A DNA stretch of 41,680 nucleotides from Paludibacter sp. (GTDB lineage Bacteria > Bacteroidota > Bacteroidia > Bacteroidales > Paludibacteraceae): the NCBI GenBank assembly GCA_030653695.1, contig JAURYY010000028.1, positions 1-41,680 on the forward strand. The letters run 5' to 3'. Position numbers and translations under genes: made by a program. Position 1 is the stretch's first letter. Each line of letters starts with the position of its first letter. Shown here in pieces: positions 39,795 through 41,680 of the stretch. The notes beneath the pieces are model-generated. The model worked only from the letters and a program-made list of their open reading frames with translations. It searched no databases and had not been told where the DNA came from.

Positions 39795-40088
39795 TTATTG
39801 TTTATTTGAAAGCAATTGTTTTAATTCTTCGTCTAATTGTTCTATTTTTTCTGCCAAGGGAATAATATCATGATGTACATCTTCTCTTGACAAAATAACT
39901 GCCAAACGATATGCTACTAAAATCAGAATATCCTGATATGAACGCTGATTGTATGTTTTTTGGTATTCATCCAAATGTTTAACAAGCAGCTTCTCGGCTT
40001 TGCGATATATTTCCTCGTCTTTACGGGGAATGCGTAGAGGCATTCTGAGACTTCCGATTTGTACATGAATTAAAAAAGTGTCTTCCAT
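39795..40088 (-). CDS. zapA: Cell division protein ZapA
   Basis: Stabilises the FtsZ ring. It has 97 residues with the typical ZapA order: an N-terminal strand pair (FLIHVQIGSLRMPLRIPRKD), the Glu-rich EEIYRKAEKLL segment, then a long coiled coil (DIIPLAEKIEQLDEELKQLL) through which it forms dimers and tetramers. It lies 6 bp after a small coiled-coil gene and upstream of rny, a conserved Bacteroidota arrangement. Confidence 0.9.
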   Translation of the reverse strand: MEDTFLIHVQIGSLRMPLRIPRKDEEIYRKAEKLLVKHLDEYQKTYNQRSYQDILILVAYRLAVILSREDVHHDIIPLAEKIEQLDEELKQLLSNKQ

Positions 40089-40094
40089 AATGCT

Positions 40095-40409
40095 CTACTC
40101 ATCTAAAAGAGCTAAACAATTATCAACTTCCCGCACCAATTTGTCAATTCGCTTTTTCGATTCGGCTTTTTCCGATTCTGAAACTCCCATATTTCGGGCA
40201 ATAAGCAAATGGTCGTAATTTTTTTGAAGTTCCTGAAACTTGTGATGTGCTTCAATCAGATCGTTTTGTTTTTGAGCTAACTTTATTCCCATCTCAAGTT
40301 TTTCTTCCTGTAATGACTTGTACTCCGAAATCAGTATTCGCAGTTTTGATTCAAATGCTTTGATAAGTTCTTCGTATTTATTCACTGTTTTATCAAAAAA
40401 ATTATACAA
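40095..40409 (-). CDS. ZapB-like coiled-coil protein upstream of zapA
   Basis: A 104-residue protein, coiled coil over most of its length (ELIKAFESKLRILISEYKSL, EEKLEMGIKLAQKQNDLIEA), ending VREVDNCLALLDE. Short coiled-coil genes directly before zapA are conserved in Bacteroidota and probably work with ZapA at the division site, like ZapB. The role is inferred from context. Confidence 0.75.
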   Translation of the reverse strand: MYNFFDKTVNKYEELIKAFESKLRILISEYKSLQEEKLEMGIKLAQKQNDLIEAHHKFQELQKNYDHLLIARNMGVSESEKAESKKRIDKLVREVDNCLALLDE

Positions 40410-40791
40410 AAATAAGTTTTTGCTTTGAGATAATAAAATTTATTAGGTTAATTCATTAAAATTATAATTTTAAGTCATTCAGAATACCAAATTTAATAGA
40501 TTGTTTTCAGGTTGAAATTTAAAATAACCCCTTTGTTTTTAATGAAAAAATGGCATGTATGTTATTTGTGAAAATAATACTTTGTATCTAAAATTCTTGA
40601 ATGCACATATTTCCGATTGAATAATACAGATAGCTTTAGGGAGTAGCATTGTTGAAAAATTTAATGCCAATAAAAATCGAAGTCGATTCAAAAATAAAAT
40701 CAATCATTCCCGTAATAGTTCTTAATGACTATCGGGTTTTACACCCAACGAGATATTTGTAACACAAATATTTGTAAACTCAGAATTAAGT
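40410..40791. other. Intergenic stretch beside the insertion sequence
   Basis: There is no gene in this 382-bp AT-rich stretch. It should contain the zapBA promoter near its left side and the non-coding right end of the insertion sequence on its right side. A CCCGTAATAG...CTATCGGG partial palindrome lies at about 40708-40736, and an AATATTTGTAA/GTTTACAAAT inverted motif at about 40766-40800. The exact end of the insertion sequence cannot be fixed because its other end is outside the window. Confidence 0.5.
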
Positions 40792-41680
40792 TTACAAATA
40801 AATTGTGAAACTTGACAGATAAGCACTAAATCGTTTCTCTAAAGTAAGGACTGTATGCGTTATCATGGCTATTGTCAACGAAGCAATTTGTCCATCAAAA
40901 TTTGTACTCTGATATTTACCCAAATTCAAGTATTGTTTACATTCCATGAAAAAAACCTCGATGCTCCAACGGATTTTATAAATATCCATCATTTCAGCAA
41001 ACTTAAGATTTACATTGGCAGTTAGAACCGCTCTGAAATTACCTTTTGTACCATATTTAATAAGAAACAACCTTAATTCAACACCTTGATAATGAACCAT
41101 TGCATCTATATATCTACATTTAAATTTCCGAGAATAATGAGATGATTTTCGTTCCAGTAAAGCTATCGACCCTGTGGTAGTATAGCCCTTGTACTCGAAC
41201 TTATGTCTATTCATTACAACCATGCCCAAGAAATGAACTGTTCCTTTGAGCATAGTTCTCACTACTGTTATTAATTCAATACAGGTAAACCAACTGTCAG
41301 TGAGTACATAATCAACAAGCAGCCCCAACTTATCAGCCCTTTTGAGCATTTCTATGGCAGAATCAATCTTACTTTGGTTCAGCTCTTTATTTCTTTGTTC
41401 GGTACAACTGTCTTTTTTACGCTTTTTTGTATGTTGTAGTCTTTGTTCTTTTTTTGTCAGTCCTCCTTTATTGTTCTTGCCTAATTCATGGTGTGCCGAA
41501 AAGTCAACTCCCAAAAAGTTCATGCCATCCCAATATCCTAATACAAGCATTTTTAAGCCTAATACCGATTTTTGCGTAACATGATCAAATACTTTGGTTA
41601 CTCCTTCGATAAGCTTTCCGGTTTTCTCTATCAGCGTATCATCAATGATATAACAGCGTATAGTCCCCTTTTCCGGTTCT
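40792..41680 (-). mobile_element. IS4-type insertion sequence transposase (partial, open to right edge)
   Basis: The frame stays open from the stop at 40792 to the last base, so the N-terminus is outside the window. The DDE residues are visible: first Asp in YIIDDTLIEKTGK, second in VLTDSWFTCIEL, and Glu in YKIRWSIEVFFMECKQYLNL, the Y-(2)-R-(3)-E-(6)-K signature of the IS4 family. The catalytic core appears intact, so the element may be active. A methionine at 41550 is internal and is not the start. Confidence 0.88.

Overview
The window looks like a chromosomal segment of a Bacteroidota bacterium (Bacteroidales or a related order) that carries part of an integrated virus-like element. The evidence is AT-rich DNA, promoters with the Bacteroidota TAnnTTTG -7 box, A-rich rather than Shine-Dalgarno leaders, a tmRNA encoding the tag GENNYALAA, a ZapA/RNase Y neighbourhood, and LytTR and S9-peptidase genes typical of the phylum.

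Positions 1 to about 18.9 kb hold the element, truncated at the left edge. A late block on the minus strand (9988 down to 1) encodes a WHy/LEA14-like protein, a transglutaminase-fold protein, a membrane protein, a 56-residue Lys-rich protein, a second membrane protein, a candidate capsid protein, two adjacent proteins that each contain the same domain twice, a coiled-coil protein, two proteins with C-terminal membrane anchors, two paralogous lytic transglycosylases with EF-hand loops, and a fibre-like protein with pentapeptide repeats that runs off the window. I see no tail, portal, terminase or integrase gene. Many products have membrane segments. This fits a tailless, membrane-containing (jelly-roll type) virus, but that is inference. 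An early block on the minus strand (17021 down to 12826) has a Cro-like protein, a phosphoribosyltransferase, many small genes and an SF3 helicase. A divergent plus-strand block (17191-18066) starts with an XRE repressor, and operator-like dyads lie between the two blocks. Three toxin-antitoxin-type pairs and a 920-bp non-coding region with a perfect 36-bp inverted repeat and iteron-like motifs lie within the element.

Positions 19.1-27.0 kb are ordinary host genes: CCA-adding enzyme, serine beta-lactamase-like hydrolase, prolyl oligopeptidase lipoprotein, a membrane LytTR regulator, a decayed patatin gene abutting a 16-bp minisatellite, and an aspartate aminotransferase.

Positions 27.3-37.9 kb are an accessory or defence-like region: a MITE-like element, hipBA, tmRNA, an Eco57I-type methyltransferase paired with a PLD-SNF2 helicase, a 123-bp hairpin element upstream of that pair, and a DUF2442 gene next to a frameshifted DUF4160 gene.

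Positions 38.0-40.4 kb return to core genes (rny, zapA, a zapB-like coiled-coil gene). The window ends inside an IS4-type insertion sequence.
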